Below, one piece after another: positions 50,008-60,035 of a DNA stretch of 64,000 nucleotides. The stretch is from an uncultured Lachnospiraceae bacterium (lineage in GTDB: Bacteria; Bacillota; Clostridia; Lachnospirales; Lachnospiraceae). The notes under the pieces are model-generated. The model ran no database searches. It was given only the letters and a program-made list of their open reading frames with translations, and was not told the DNA's origin. A program made the translations under genes and the position numbers. The stretch's first letter is position 1. Each line of letters opens with the position of its first letter. The stretch covers positions 1 to 64,000 of the forward strand of contig CAKQYU010000003.1 in assembly GCA_934293575.1 (NCBI GenBank), given 5' to 3'.

Positions 50008-53000
50008 TTATTTGTCCTTAATCTCACTATGCAATTCCTGTAATGATTTTATTTCACTGATTGCATGTGACTTCAAATAAGCAATACCCTCAGCAGTCGC
50101 ATTTGCTGCTGCAACAGTAGTCATATATGGAGTCTTTGTCTTGATTGCAGCCTTACGAAGATAAGAGTCATCGTTAACACTGTCTTTTCCAATCGGGGAA
50201 TTGATAATCAGATCAATTTCTCCGTTGGTAATTGCATCCAATGTATTCGGACGTCCTTCATATAATTTTTTAATCTTCTCTGCCGGAATACCAGCTGCCG
50301 TTATCAAATCATATGTGTTACCGGTTGCAACGATATCAAATCCACAGTCATTAAATTTCTTGGCAACTGCAACAATCTGCTCTTTATCCTTACGGTTTAC
50401 GGAAATCAATACCTTACCGCTCATCGGAAGCTTAGAACCAACACCTTCCTGAGCCTTTAAGAATGCCTCTCCATAAGATGGTGACAATCCAAGCACTTCT
50501 CCTGTTGAACGCATTTCCGGTCCAAGTACAGGGTCAACTTCCTGGAACATATTAAATGGGAATGCAGCTTCCTTCACACCGTAATACGGAATATCTTTTT
50601 CTTTTAACTCCGGTACCGGTGATGGTTTTCCGGTTAATTCGCTGGTTATGATTTCGGTTGCCAACGGAACCATACGGATATCACATACTTTGGAAACCAA
50701 TGGTACGGTACGGGATGCACGAGGATTTGCCTCTAATACATACACCTTTCCGTTCTCAATCGCATACTGCATATTCATAAGACCTCTTACATGCATTTCC
50801 TCAGCAATTTTTCTGGTATATTCTTTAATGGTTTTTACATTCTCTTCTGAAATATGAACCGATGGAATGATACAAGCGGAATCTCCTGAATGAACACCTG
50901 CAAGCTCAACATGTTCCATAACAGCCGGTACAAATGCATGTGTACCGTCACTGATTGCATCCGCCTCACACTCAAGTGCGTTATTAAGGAAACGGTCAAT
51001 CAGGATTGGCCGATCCGGTGTCACGCCAACTGCCGCACGCATGTAATCGCCCATACTGTCATCATCATAAACAACTTCCATACCACGTCCGCCCAATACA
51101 TAAGAAGGACGAACCATAACCGGATATCCGATTTCATTTGCAATTTTAACAGCTTCTTCCACTGTTGTTGCCATTCCTGCTTCCGGCATCGGAATCTCAA
51201 GCTTATCCATCATTTCGCGGAACAAATCTCTGTCTTCTGCCAAATCAATTACAGAAGGAGAAGTTCCTAAAATCTTAACACCGTTCTTTTCAAGGTCTGC
51301 GGCAAGATTTAACGGTGTCTGACCACCAAACTGAGCAATTACACCCAAAGGTTTTTCTTTCTTATAAATACTTAATACATCTTCCAATGTTAACGGCTCA
51401 AAGTATAACTTATCGGAAGTATCATAATCGGTTGATACAGTCTCCGGATTACAGTTAACAATGATTGTCTCGAATCCAAGTTTCTTAAGTGCCAATGCAG
51501 CATGTACACAACAGTAATCAAACTCGATACCCTGACCGATACGGTTTGGTCCACCACCTAAGATCATAATTTTCTTATTATCGGAAACTGTACTCTTATC
51601 TTCTGCATTATAGGTTGAATAATAATATGCACTGTTTTCTGTACCGGAAACATGAACACCTTCCCATGCTTCTTCTACACCAAGGGCAATTCTCTTATTC
51701 CGCACATCATCTTCCGGAACTTCCAGAATCTGGCTTAAATATTTATCCGAAAATCCATCCTTCTTTGCCTGAACCAACAATTCATCTGCCGGAAGCTGTC
51801 CCTTTGACTTTAATAACTGCTCTTCCTCTTCCACAAGTTCTTTCATCTGCTCGATGAAATAGTGTTTTACTTTTGTCAGTTCGAAAATCTCATCTACAGT
51901 TGCACCTTTACGAAGTGCCTCATACATAATGAAATGACGTTCTGAAGAAGGTGTAATTAATTTTTTAAGCAATTCTTCCTTTGTCAAAGAATCAAAGTTC
52001 TTTGCGTGACCAAGACCATATCTGCCGGTTTCCAAACTACGGATTGCCTTCTGGAAAGCCTCCTTATAAGTCTTACCGATACTCATAACTTCACCAACGG
52101 CACGCATCTGTGTACCAAGCTTATCTTCTACACCCTTGAACTTTTCAAACGCCCAACGCGCGAACTTAATTACAACATAATCTCCGTCCGGAACATACTT
52201 ATCCAATGTACCGTACTTTCCACATGGAATATCTTTTAAAGTAAGTCCGGTTGCCAACATGGCAGATACCAAAGCAATCGGGAAACCGGTTGCCTTTGAT
52301 GCCAATGCTGAGGATCTCGAAGTACGAGGATTAATCTCGATAACAATAATACGGTCTGATACCGGATCATGGGCAAACTGTACATTCGTACCACCTACAA
52401 CCTGAACCTTATCTACAATCTTATATGCCTGTTCCTGCAATCTCTTCTGACACTCCTCTGAGATGGTTAGCATAGGAGCTGAGCAGAAAGAATCTCCTGT
52501 ATGAACACCAAGCGGATCAATGTTTTCAATAAAGCAGACAGTAATCATATTACCCTCTGAGTCACGAACAACCTCTAACTCTAATTCTTCCCAGCCAAGA
52601 ATAGACTCTTCTACAAGAACCTGACCAACCAGACTTGCCTGCAATCCTCTTGCACATACTGTCTTTAATTCATCTTTGTTGTACACAAGACCTCCGCCTG
52701 CGCCACCCATTGTATAAGCAGGGCGAAGTACAACCGGATAGCCAAGCTTGTCGGCAATTGCCAAAGCTTCATCAACCGAATAAGCGACCTCACTTCTTGC
52801 CATTTCAATTCCGAGAGAATCCATTGTTTTCTTAAACTCAATACGGTCTTCTCCACGCTCAATTGCATCCACCTGAACACCGATTACCTGTACATTATAT
52901 TTATCAAGGATACCGGCTTTATATAACTCGGAACATAAATTAAGTCCTGACTGTCCACCAAGATTCGGTAACAATGCATCCGGTCTTTCCTTTGCGATAA

Positions 53001-53229
53001 TCTGTTCCATACGCTCCACATTCAATGGCTCAATGTATGTTACATCCGCAGTCTCCGGATCGGTCATAATTGTTGCCGGATTTGAGTTAACCAACACAAT
53101 TTCATAACCTAATTTCTTAAGTGCCTTACATGCTTGTGTTCCGGAATAATCAAATTCACACGCCTGTCCAATAACAATTGGTCCGGAACCAATAATAAGT
53201 ACCTTGTTAATGTCTGTTCTTTTACCCAT
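50008..53229 (-). CDS. carB: Carbamoyl-phosphate synthase large chain (orphan copy)
   Basis: A 1073-residue CarB. The two ATP-grasp halves start KVLIIGSGPIVIGQACEFDY and KIMILGGGPNRIGQGIEFDY; RPAYTMGGAGGG, GWEELELEVVRDSEGN and YPVMVRPSYVLGGRGME are catalytic segments; the final MGS-like allosteric domain includes IDLIINSPIGKD. It makes carbamoyl phosphate from bicarbonate and ammonia supplied by a small subunit. No carA is adjacent, unlike the second copy at 55516-58713. The ATG at 53229 follows GGAGG. Both copies look intact. Confidence 0.95.
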   Translation of the reverse strand: MGKRTDINKVLIIGSGPIVIGQACEFDYSGTQACKALKKLGYEIVLVNSNPATIMTDPETADVTYIEPLNVERMEQIIAKERPDALLPNLGGQSGLNLCSELYKAGILDKYNVQVIGVQVDAIERGEDRIEFKKTMDSLGIEMARSEVAYSVDEALAIADKLGYPVVLRPAYTMGGAGGGLVYNKDELKTVCARGLQASLVGQVLVEESILGWEELELEVVRDSEGNMITVCFIENIDPLGVHTGDSFCSAPMLTISEECQKRLQEQAYKIVDKVQVVGGTNVQFAHDPVSDRIIVIEINPRTSRSSALASKATGFPIALVSAMLATGLTLKDIPCGKYGTLDKYVPDGDYVVIKFARWAFEKFKGVEDKLGTQMRAVGEVMSIGKTYKEAFQKAIRSLETGRYGLGHAKNFDSLTKEELLKKLITPSSERHFIMYEALRKGATVDEIFELTKVKHYFIEQMKELVEEEEQLLKSKGQLPADELLVQAKKDGFSDKYLSQILEVPEDDVRNKRIALGVEEAWEGVHVSGTENSAYYYSTYNAEDKSTVSDNKKIMILGGGPNRIGQGIEFDYCCVHAALALKKLGFETIIVNCNPETVSTDYDTSDKLYFEPLTLEDVLSIYKKEKPLGVIAQFGGQTPLNLAADLEKNGVKILGTSPSVIDLAEDRDLFREMMDKLEIPMPEAGMATTVEEAVKIANEIGYPVMVRPSYVLGGRGMEVVYDDDSMGDYMRAAVGVTPDRPILIDRFLNNALECEADAISDGTHAFVPAVMEHVELAGVHSGDSACIIPSVHISEENVKTIKEYTRKIAEEMHVRGLMNMQYAIENGKVYVLEANPRASRTVPLVSKVCDIRMVPLATEIITSELTGKPSPVPELKEKDIPYYGVKEAAFPFNMFQEVDPVLGPEMRSTGEVLGLSPSYGEAFLKAQEGVGSKLPMSGKVLISVNRKDKEQIVAVAKKFNDCGFDIVATGNTYDLITAAGIPAEKIKKLYEGRPNTLDAITNGEIDLIINSPIGKDSVNDDSYLRKAAIKTKTPYMTTVAAANATAEGIAYLKSHAISEIKSLQELHSEIKDK

Positions 53230-53434
53230 TTTATCCTCCATCACTTACTTTATATAATTAATTATCCTATCCATTATACATAAAAACCGTCCATTAATAC
53301 AACATTTTTTTAAGTAGATTCCATTTTTTTCTTAAAAAGCGCATAATTTCAAACCTTTTTCGTTATTCTTTCCTTGATTCTTACAATAAATGACAAAAAA
53401 AACAATATATTTTTTTGCTTTCAACAATTTTTTC

Positions 53435-53463
53435 TTGTCATAAAAACGGAATCATTATATAAT
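53435..53463 (+). promoter_or_regulatory. Promoter of the TetR gene at 53520
   Basis: TTGTCA (53435-53440) and TATAAT (53458-53463) with a 17-base spacer. Confidence 0.75.
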
Positions 53464-53519
53464 CAGAAGCAGAAATTAAACACAGTCAAATTTAACTATA
53501 TACAAAAAGGAGATATATT

Positions 53520-54182
53520 ATGGCAACAACTTACAGCACCGGTAATCAAACCAAAGAAAAAATAATAAAAGAAGCAAAAAAACTTCTCTATAAGAACGGA
53601 TTTTCCAATACCACCTATGACCATATCAGTCAGGCAGCAGGTATTAACCGTGCCTTAATTCCATATCATTTTACCAGCAAACAGATTCTCGGGCAGGTGA
53701 TTTATTCCGATATCATGAATGATTTTTTAACACATTTCGATTCCATCATGGATATCGACGAATTCAGTCCTGATTTTGTCAGCATCCTTCATATGGTCGC
53801 TTATTACAAATTATTGGAAAGCAAACCATTTACCCGGTTTCTGGCACAATTACAGGCAGATATCAACTTTTCCGATTTTTTGGAGGAAAGTGAAAGTAAA
53901 TTAATCGAAGGTTTTCTTCAGAAAAACAACCGCTTAACCGAGGAAGAACACCGCATCCTCTTACGTTCCGAAATCGGAATGAAAAAAGAACTGATTCGCA
54001 TGATTGAACAGTCTTTCGTCAATATTGATACCATTGCCAAAATGCAGTTAGTACTGTTATTAAGCTATGCCGGATACTCCAAAAAGAAAATCGAAGAACT
54101 ATATGACAGTGCAACTCAGGTCATTGACCTGTTAGACTTTACAATAACCGATGCATTCAATGTAGAAATCTCATTTCGTTAA
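53520..54182 (+). CDS. TetR-family transcriptional regulator
   Basis: A 220-residue regulator. The DNA-binding part is KEKIIKEAKKLLYKNGFSNT then ISQAAGINRALIPYHFTSKQ. The C-terminal region is helical with no known ligand. AAGGAG lies eight bases before the ATG. It converges on the fabV gene and shares its terminator, so a direct link to fabV through a common promoter does not exist; a lipid-related role remains possible. Targets unknown. Confidence 0.88.
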   Translation: MATTYSTGNQTKEKIIKEAKKLLYKNGFSNTTYDHISQAAGINRALIPYHFTSKQILGQVIYSDIMNDFLTHFDSIMDIDEFSPDFVSILHMVAYYKLLESKPFTRFLAQLQADINFSDFLEESESKLIEGFLQKNNRLTEEEHRILLRSEIGMKKELIRMIEQSFVNIDTIAKMQLVLLLSYAGYSKKKIEELYDSATQVIDLLDFTITDAFNVEISFR

Positions 54183-54202
54183 TTCATATTTTTCATAAAA
54201 AC

Positions 54203-54244
54203 AAAACAGCTCTTTTGATTCAATCGTCTAAAAGAGCTGGTTTT
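54203..54244. terminator. Bidirectional terminator (TetR and fabV)
   Basis: AAAACAGCTCTTTT and AAAAGAGCTGGTTTT pair with one bulge around a 12-base loop. T-runs leave both ends, serving the two convergent genes. Confidence 0.85.
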
Positions 54245-54257
54245 ATCTTATTCCATA

Positions 54258-55421
54258 TTAAGGTTCTACATCCAGTGAATAATCTACTCCATCCACCTTA
54301 AATCCAAACATGTGATAAAAATCATCCCAGTATCCATCAAGATCTGCCAGTTCGCTTAAGTTGTCACTGTTAATGTTTTCCCAGATATCCATTACCTGTT
54401 TTTGAACATCTTCACGAAGCTCATAATCATCCACATGTATCAATCCATCCGATTCCACCAAAACACCGTTTGCTCCATAAACCTTATCCATGTACAAACG
54501 ATCCATCTGCTCGATACATCCTTCATGAAGATTCATCTTTTTCATAACACGATATAAAATCGAAAGATATAACGGAACAACCGGTATTGCGGCACTTGCC
54601 TGTGTTACCAGGGCTTTATTAACCGATACATATGCCCTGATATCTTTATCCCGGTATTCCTTTGTGATTGCCTGTGCGCTGTCAGCCAAATGTTTTTTTG
54701 CCTGACCGATTGTACCTTCATGATAGATTGGGTAGGTAAGCTTCGGTCCGATATAAGAATATGCAATTGTAAGTGCATGATCTTCTATTGCATCTGCCTT
54801 AACCAGTTCCTCCAACCAGTCCTTCCAATCTTCACCACCCATAACTTTAATCGTTGCATCTATTTCTTCCTGTGTTGCCGGATTGATGGTCGCATCCGTC
54901 ACCGTATTATCCCTTAAGTTCCAGTTTTTCTGTGTAAATGCCTCACCCACTGTCTTAAGTGCCGATACATAAGTCGTTCCATCCTCTGTGGTTCTTCTTG
55001 GAGAAGCCAGAGAATATATAACCAAATCCACTTTTCCAAGGTCTTTTTTTATTGTATCAATTACCTGCTGTTTGATTTCTTTTGAAAATGCATCCCCATT
55101 AATGGAACAGCTGTAAAGTCCCGCCTGTTTGGCAGCCTGATCAAAAGCTCTTGTATTATATAAACCCGGTGTTGCGGTACGTTTTCCGGATGCTTCCTTA
55201 TCAAACAAAACACCGATTGTTGCCGCCTGCATGCCAAATGCCGCAGTAATTCTTGATGCTAAACCATATCCGGTTGAAGCACCGATTACCAGCACCTTCT
55301 TTGCACCATTCACATTACCCTTGCTCTTAACATATTCTATCTGGGAATATACATTTTTCTCACACCCCGTCGGATGCGCCGTTGTACATATAAATCCTTT
55401 TACTTTTGGTTCAATTACCAT
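54258..55421 (-). CDS. fabV: Enoyl-reductase FabV (trans-2-enoyl-CoA/ACP reductase)
   Basis: A 387-residue NADH-dependent reductase of the short-chain dehydrogenase fold, longer than FabI as usual for FabV. KKVLVIGASTGYGLASRITA binds NADH; YSYIGPKLTYPIYHEGTIGQ with the following AKKHL provides the Tyr-x8-Lys active-site pair. It reduces the double bond in fatty-acid elongation, or as TER in butyrate formation. The ATG at 55421 has AAGGAGG five bases upstream. Its neighbours are carB genes, not other fab genes. Confidence 0.94.
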   Translation of the reverse strand: MVIEPKVKGFICTTAHPTGCEKNVYSQIEYVKSKGNVNGAKKVLVIGASTGYGLASRITAAFGMQAATIGVLFDKEASGKRTATPGLYNTRAFDQAAKQAGLYSCSINGDAFSKEIKQQVIDTIKKDLGKVDLVIYSLASPRRTTEDGTTYVSALKTVGEAFTQKNWNLRDNTVTDATINPATQEEIDATIKVMGGEDWKDWLEELVKADAIEDHALTIAYSYIGPKLTYPIYHEGTIGQAKKHLADSAQAITKEYRDKDIRAYVSVNKALVTQASAAIPVVPLYLSILYRVMKKMNLHEGCIEQMDRLYMDKVYGANGVLVESDGLIHVDDYELREDVQKQVMDIWENINSDNLSELADLDGYWDDFYHMFGFKVDGVDYSLDVEP

Positions 55422-55470
55422 GATATCCTCCTTATAACGCATTTCAATATTACAACTTTACCACGAAAAA

Positions 55471-55508
55471 GAAAAATGGGCAACCACTGTATCGATTGTC
55501 CATTTTCT
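55471..55508 (-). terminator. Terminator of the carAB operon
   Basis: GAAAAATGGGCAA and TTGTCCATTTTC pair across a 12-base loop, with one mismatch. T-rich sequence follows on the minus strand. Confidence 0.65.
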
Positions 55509-55515
55509 TTCTTAC

Positions 55516-58500
55516 TTATAATTCACAGATATCAACCAAGGTCAAATGATCTTTATTTGCCTTTTCCAAAGATGTCAGCAATGCGTCTGCCGTATCTAAG
55601 CTTGTCAGTACCGGAACTCCGGTTTCAATCGCATGACGTCTTATAATAAATCCATCCTTGCTTCTTTCAATACCCTGTGCAGGTGTATCAATTACCAGAT
55701 CAATTTCATGGCTTAAAATCAAATCCAACAGGTTCGGCGACTCACATTCCACTTTATTAATGTGTTTTGCGGGTACTCCGTTTTCATTCAATACTCTGCA
55801 GGTACTTCTTGTTGAATAAATTTCATAGCCGAGTGCTGCAAATCTGCGTCCGATTTCAACCGCATCCAATTTATCGGAATCCTTAACCGTAAGCACCATC
55901 TTTTTATGTTTTGGTAAGTCCACACCATTTCCAAGGAAGGCTTTATATAAAGCTTCATTGAAGTCCTTTGCAATACCAAGACATTCTCCGGTCGATTTCA
56001 TTTCCGGTCCAAGACTGACTTCCGCACCACGAAGCTTTTCAAATGAGAATACCGGCATTTTAATTGCATAGTATTCGCTTTCCTTTTGCAGTCCCGGCTC
56101 ATATCCAAGATTTTTAATCTTTTCACCGGTAATTACCTTTGAAGCCAAATCAACAATCGGGATTCCGGTTACTTTACTGATATACGGTACGGTTCTGGAA
56201 GAACGTGGATTTACTTCAATTACATAAACCTCTTCCTGATATACAATAAACTGAATATTGATCAATCCGATTACATGAAGACTGGTTGCCAGTTTCTTCG
56301 TATAATCCTCTAACACACGTTTAATCTTTGGAGAAAGACTTCTTGCCGGATATACGGAAATACTGTCTCCGGAATGGATACCCGCACGCTCTACATGCTC
56401 CATAATACCCGGAATCAAAATATCCTCTCCGTCACAAACCGCATCAACCTCAACCTCTTTTCCCATCAGGTATTTATCAACCAGAATCGGATGTTCCTGA
56501 ACGGTACGGTTAATTATCTCCATAAATTCAACAATATCTTTATCACTGATTGCTATCTGCATTCCCTGTCCACCTAATACATATGAAGGTCTGACAAGAA
56601 CCGGATAACCAAGCTCATTCGCTGCTTTTAACGCCTCTTCACAGGTAAATACTGTTTTACCTGCCGGTCTTGGAATACAACATTTTTCAAGAATCTCATC
56701 AAATAACTCTCTATCCTCTGCTGCATCTACATTTTCTGCTGAGGTTCCAAGAATCGGAACCCCCATCTTTAACAGATCCTCTGTCAGCTTAATTGCAGTC
56801 TGTCCACCAAACTGTACTACCGCACCATCCGGTTTTTCCAGATTTACAATCGCCTCAACATCTTCCGCTGTCAGTGGCTCAAAGTATAATTTATTTGCTA
56901 TATCAAAGTCTGTACTAACCGTTTCCGGATTATTATTTACAATAATGGTTTCATATCCGCTTTCTTCTAATGCCCATGTACTGTGAACGGAGCAGAAATC
57001 AAATTCAATACCCTGACCGATACGGATTGGACCGGAACCCAATACCATAACTTTCTTCTTTGTTCTGGTTGCATCGACTTCATTTTCTCCATCGTAGCAG
57101 GAATAATAATACGGAGTTGTTGCCTCAAATTCTGCTGCACAGGTATCAACCATCTTATATGACGGTACAATTCCGTATGACATACGAAGGTCGTGTACTT
57201 CCTGTTTGGTAACACCCTTTAATTGTGCAATTACCTCATCCGGAAATTCCAACCGTTTTGCTTCCTTCAGAACTTCCTTTGTCAATTCCTCGTTCTTTAA
57301 ACGATCTTCCATTTTGACAATGTTATGAATTTTATCTAAGAACCAGATATCAATCTTTGTAATTTTATGAATTTCCTTTAATGAAATTCCGCGACGCAAT
57401 GCTTCCGCTACGACGAAAATACGTCTGTCATCAATCCGGTGTAATTCTTCATGAATCTCCTCTAACGGAAGTTCACTTAAATTTTCATAAATCATACAGT
57501 TTACATGCTGTTCCAAAGAACGAAGTGCTTTCATCAACGCACCTTCAAAATTCGTACAGATACTCATAACCTCACCGGTTGCTTTCATCTGTGTGGTCAA
57601 TGTTCTGCTCGCTTTGATAAATTTATCAAACGGAAGTCTCGGAATCTTAACAACACAATAATCCAAAGCCGGCTCAAAGCTGGCATAGGTCTTACCGGTT
57701 ACCGCATTCTTAATTTCATCCAAATGATAACCCAATGCAATCTTAGCGGAAACCTTTGCAATCGGATATCCAGTTGCTTTTGATGCCAATGCCGAAGAAC
57801 GGCTTACACGAGGATTTACCTCGATAACGCAATATTCAAACGAGGTTGGATTCAATGCAAACTGAACATTACATCCACCGGTAATCTTTAATTCATTGAT
57901 AATATTTAATGCAGAAGTACGAAGCATTTGATACTCTTTATCTGCTAAAGTCTGTGATGGTGCAACTACAATCGAGTCACCTGTATGAACACCAACCGGA
58001 TCCAGATTTTCCATGTTACATACACAGATTCCGGTACCGTTTGCATCACGCATTACCTCATACTCAATTTCTTTCCAGCCTGCAATACAACGCTCAACCA
58101 ACACCTGACCAACTCTTGATAATCGCAAACCATTTTCCAAAATCTCCACAAATTCTTCTTCATTGGCAGCAATACCACCACCGGAACCACCAAGTGTATA
58201 TGCCGGACGTAAAACTGCCGGATAACCGATTACCTTTACAAATTCCAAACCATCCTCTACATTGGTGACTACCTTTGACGGTGCAATCGGTTCTCCGATT
58301 TTTTCCATGGTTTTCTTAAATTCATCCCGGTCTTCTGCTTTTTTAATTGTTTTTGCGGATGTTCCTATCAAACGAACGTTATGTTGACGTAAGAATCCGG
58401 ATTCCTCCAACTCCATTGCAATATTCAATGCAGCCTGTCCTCCCAAGGTAGGAAGAATACTATCCGGTTTTTCTTTCATAATTACTTTTTTGACAATTTC

Positions 58501-58713
58501 AGGTGTCAGAGGCTCAATATATACATGATCTGCAATATTTTTATCCGTCATGATTGTTGCCGGATTGGAATTAATCAATACAACCTCTATTCCCTCTTCA
58601 CGAAGTGCTCTGCAGGCCTGTGTACCTGCATAATCAAACTCTGCTGCCTGTCCGATGATGATCGGACCGGAACCGATTACTACAACTTTTCTGATATTTG
58701 AATTCTTTGGCAT
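55516..58713 (-). CDS. carB: Carbamoyl-phosphate synthase large chain (carAB copy)
   Basis: A 1065-residue CarB with both ATP-grasp halves (KVVVIGSGPIIIGQAAEFDY; KVMVLGSGPIRIGQGIEFDF), RPAYTLGGSGGG, GWKEIEYEVMRDANGT and an MGS-like C-terminus with DLVIDTPAQGIERSKDG. It makes carbamoyl phosphate for pyrimidine and arginine synthesis. Its start overlaps the carA stop in TAATG, so the two subunits are co-translated. It is clearly diverged from the orphan copy, e.g. IKKAEDRDEFKKTM versus IERGEDRIEFKKTM. Confidence 0.96.
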   Translation of the reverse strand: MPKNSNIRKVVVIGSGPIIIGQAAEFDYAGTQACRALREEGIEVVLINSNPATIMTDKNIADHVYIEPLTPEIVKKVIMKEKPDSILPTLGGQAALNIAMELEESGFLRQHNVRLIGTSAKTIKKAEDRDEFKKTMEKIGEPIAPSKVVTNVEDGLEFVKVIGYPAVLRPAYTLGGSGGGIAANEEEFVEILENGLRLSRVGQVLVERCIAGWKEIEYEVMRDANGTGICVCNMENLDPVGVHTGDSIVVAPSQTLADKEYQMLRTSALNIINELKITGGCNVQFALNPTSFEYCVIEVNPRVSRSSALASKATGYPIAKVSAKIALGYHLDEIKNAVTGKTYASFEPALDYCVVKIPRLPFDKFIKASRTLTTQMKATGEVMSICTNFEGALMKALRSLEQHVNCMIYENLSELPLEEIHEELHRIDDRRIFVVAEALRRGISLKEIHKITKIDIWFLDKIHNIVKMEDRLKNEELTKEVLKEAKRLEFPDEVIAQLKGVTKQEVHDLRMSYGIVPSYKMVDTCAAEFEATTPYYYSCYDGENEVDATRTKKKVMVLGSGPIRIGQGIEFDFCSVHSTWALEESGYETIIVNNNPETVSTDFDIANKLYFEPLTAEDVEAIVNLEKPDGAVVQFGGQTAIKLTEDLLKMGVPILGTSAENVDAAEDRELFDEILEKCCIPRPAGKTVFTCEEALKAANELGYPVLVRPSYVLGGQGMQIAISDKDIVEFMEIINRTVQEHPILVDKYLMGKEVEVDAVCDGEDILIPGIMEHVERAGIHSGDSISVYPARSLSPKIKRVLEDYTKKLATSLHVIGLINIQFIVYQEEVYVIEVNPRSSRTVPYISKVTGIPIVDLASKVITGEKIKNLGYEPGLQKESEYYAIKMPVFSFEKLRGAEVSLGPEMKSTGECLGIAKDFNEALYKAFLGNGVDLPKHKKMVLTVKDSDKLDAVEIGRRFAALGYEIYSTRSTCRVLNENGVPAKHINKVECESPNLLDLILSHEIDLVIDTPAQGIERSKDGFIIRRHAIETGVPVLTSLDTADALLTSLEKANKDHLTLVDICEL

Positions 58714-59798
58714 TACTTTGACACCTCCATCATATTCATAAACTCATCAAATAAATAGTTCGTATCAAGAGGTCCCGCACAAGCCTCCGGATGGAACTGA
58801 ACGGTCTGTACATTCTTTCCAAGGTAATGAACACCCTCTACCGTACCATCATTTACATTTACAAAGCTGACTTCTGCAATATCTCTGTCAATCGTAGCTT
58901 CCTTTACCATATATCCATGATTCTGTGTCGATATATATACCTTTCCAGTCTTTAAATCCTTTACCGGATGATTGGCACCACGATGACCGTATTTCATTTT
59001 TTCCGTATCGGCTCCGTTTGCAAGAGCAAGAAGCTGATGACCTAAACAAATAGCAAAAATAGGTGTTTTCGTAGCAAATAATTTTTTAATTTCCTCAATC
59101 ACACCAACATTTGTCTTTGGATCTCCGGGACCGTTTGTTAACATAATACCGTCCGGATGTGTCTCCAAAATATCTTCTGCTTTCGTATAGGATGGATAAA
59201 CGGTTACATCACAATTCCGATTTACCAGCTCCCGAATGATATTTTTCTTAGCACCTAAGTCAATTACGGCAACCTTAAATCTGCAAGTTCCGTTCTCCGG
59301 TTTGAAATGCTCTATCTCTTTACAGGTTGTCATGGCAACCACATCACCGATTTCAAATTCTTTTACTTTGGAAATCACAGCATCTAAATTATAATTTTCA
59401 TCGGTTGTAATCATTCCACGCATGGTTCCCTTTTCACGAAGTATTTTGGTAATTGCTCTTGTATCAACACCTTCAATACCTGTAATATGATTTGAAATAA
59501 GGAAATCCTCCAATGCTTCCTGATTACGGAAGTTACTCGGCAATTTTGCAACCTCTCTCGTAATGAAACCGGACTGCCATGACTTGTTGGCCTCCATATC
59601 TTCAAAACAAACACCATAGTTACCAATCAAAGGATATGTCATGCATACAGCCTGCCCGGCATACGATGGATCCGTTAATACCTCCAAATAACCGGTCATA
59701 GATGTGTTGAAAACAATCTCACTGATAATTTCGTCTGTGCATCCAACACTCTTTCCCTCAAAAACATGACCATCCTCAAGGATTAAAAATGCCTTCAT
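58713..59798 (-). CDS. carA: Carbamoyl-phosphate synthase small chain
   Basis: A 361-residue glutaminase subunit. The N-terminal domain opens KAFLILEDGHVFEGKSVG; the class I glutamine amidotransferase domain contains PIFAICLGHQLLALANGA (nucleophile Cys), GHRGANHPVKD and VQFHPEACAGP (His and Glu). It supplies ammonia to CarB. The ATG has GGAAGG upstream. Expression appears to be controlled by the promoter at 59970-59998 and the terminator at 59826-59877. Confidence 0.95.
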   Translation of the reverse strand: MKAFLILEDGHVFEGKSVGCTDEIISEIVFNTSMTGYLEVLTDPSYAGQAVCMTYPLIGNYGVCFEDMEANKSWQSGFITREVAKLPSNFRNQEALEDFLISNHITGIEGVDTRAITKILREKGTMRGMITTDENYNLDAVISKVKEFEIGDVVAMTTCKEIEHFKPENGTCRFKVAVIDLGAKKNIIRELVNRNCDVTVYPSYTKAEDILETHPDGIMLTNGPGDPKTNVGVIEEIKKLFATKTPIFAICLGHQLLALANGADTEKMKYGHRGANHPVKDLKTGKVYISTQNHGYMVKEATIDRDIAEVSFVNVNDGTVEGVHYLGKNVQTVQFHPEACAGPLDTNYLFDEFMNMMEVSK

Positions 59799-59825
59799 AA
59801 GTACCTTCCTTTCTGATTTTTGCCC

Positions 59826-59877
59826 AAAAAAAAAACCACTAACTAAGCCTATGCATCATTACATAGACAGGGTTTTT
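59826..59877 (-). terminator. Leader terminator (attenuator) before carA
   Basis: On the minus strand AAAAACC pairs with GGTTTTT. Inside lie GTCTATG/CATAGGC around an eight-base loop plus an unpaired TTAGTTAGT. Ten T residues follow. It sits 28 bases before the carA ATG and 90-140 bases past the promoter, the position of a transcription attenuator. Confidence 0.7.
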
Positions 59878-59949
59878 TCTTTCACATATATCAATAGAGC
59901 AGCTATAAAAAGATATGAATATTCTCATAACGTAAATATTATAACTCAT
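59839..59949 (-). CDS. Possible leader peptide upstream of carA
   Basis: A 36-codon frame starting about a dozen bases from the predicted transcription start, with AAGGAG three bases before the ATG (tight spacing). It reads MSYNIYVMRIFISFYSCSID then CERKNPVYVMMHRLS and stops at TAG inside the right shoulder of the leader terminator. It has three arginine codons but no run of them. A translating ribosome would disrupt the terminator stem. Coding status is unproven. Confidence 0.4.
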   Translation of the reverse strand: MSYNIYVMRIFISFYSCSIDICERKNPVYVMMHRLS

Positions 59950-59969
59950 TTACTCCTTAAATTGTACGA

Positions 59970-59998
59970 ATTATATCACACATTTTTTTTCTTGACAA
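59970..59998 (-). promoter_or_regulatory. Promoter of carA-carB
   Basis: Minus-strand TTGTCA (59993-59998) and consensus TATAAT (59970-59975) with a 17-base spacer. It gives a leader of about 165 bases before carA. Confidence 0.85.
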
Positions 59999-60035
59999 CC
60001 CCATTTCAAAAATTTTCATAAGAACATGATTCTAC

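Noticed and set aside
59799..59998. T-box or PyrR-type riboswitch before carA
   Set aside because: No AGGGTGGNACCGCG-like T-box sequence and no recognisable PyrR-binding hairpin; only the simple terminator and the short frame are visible.
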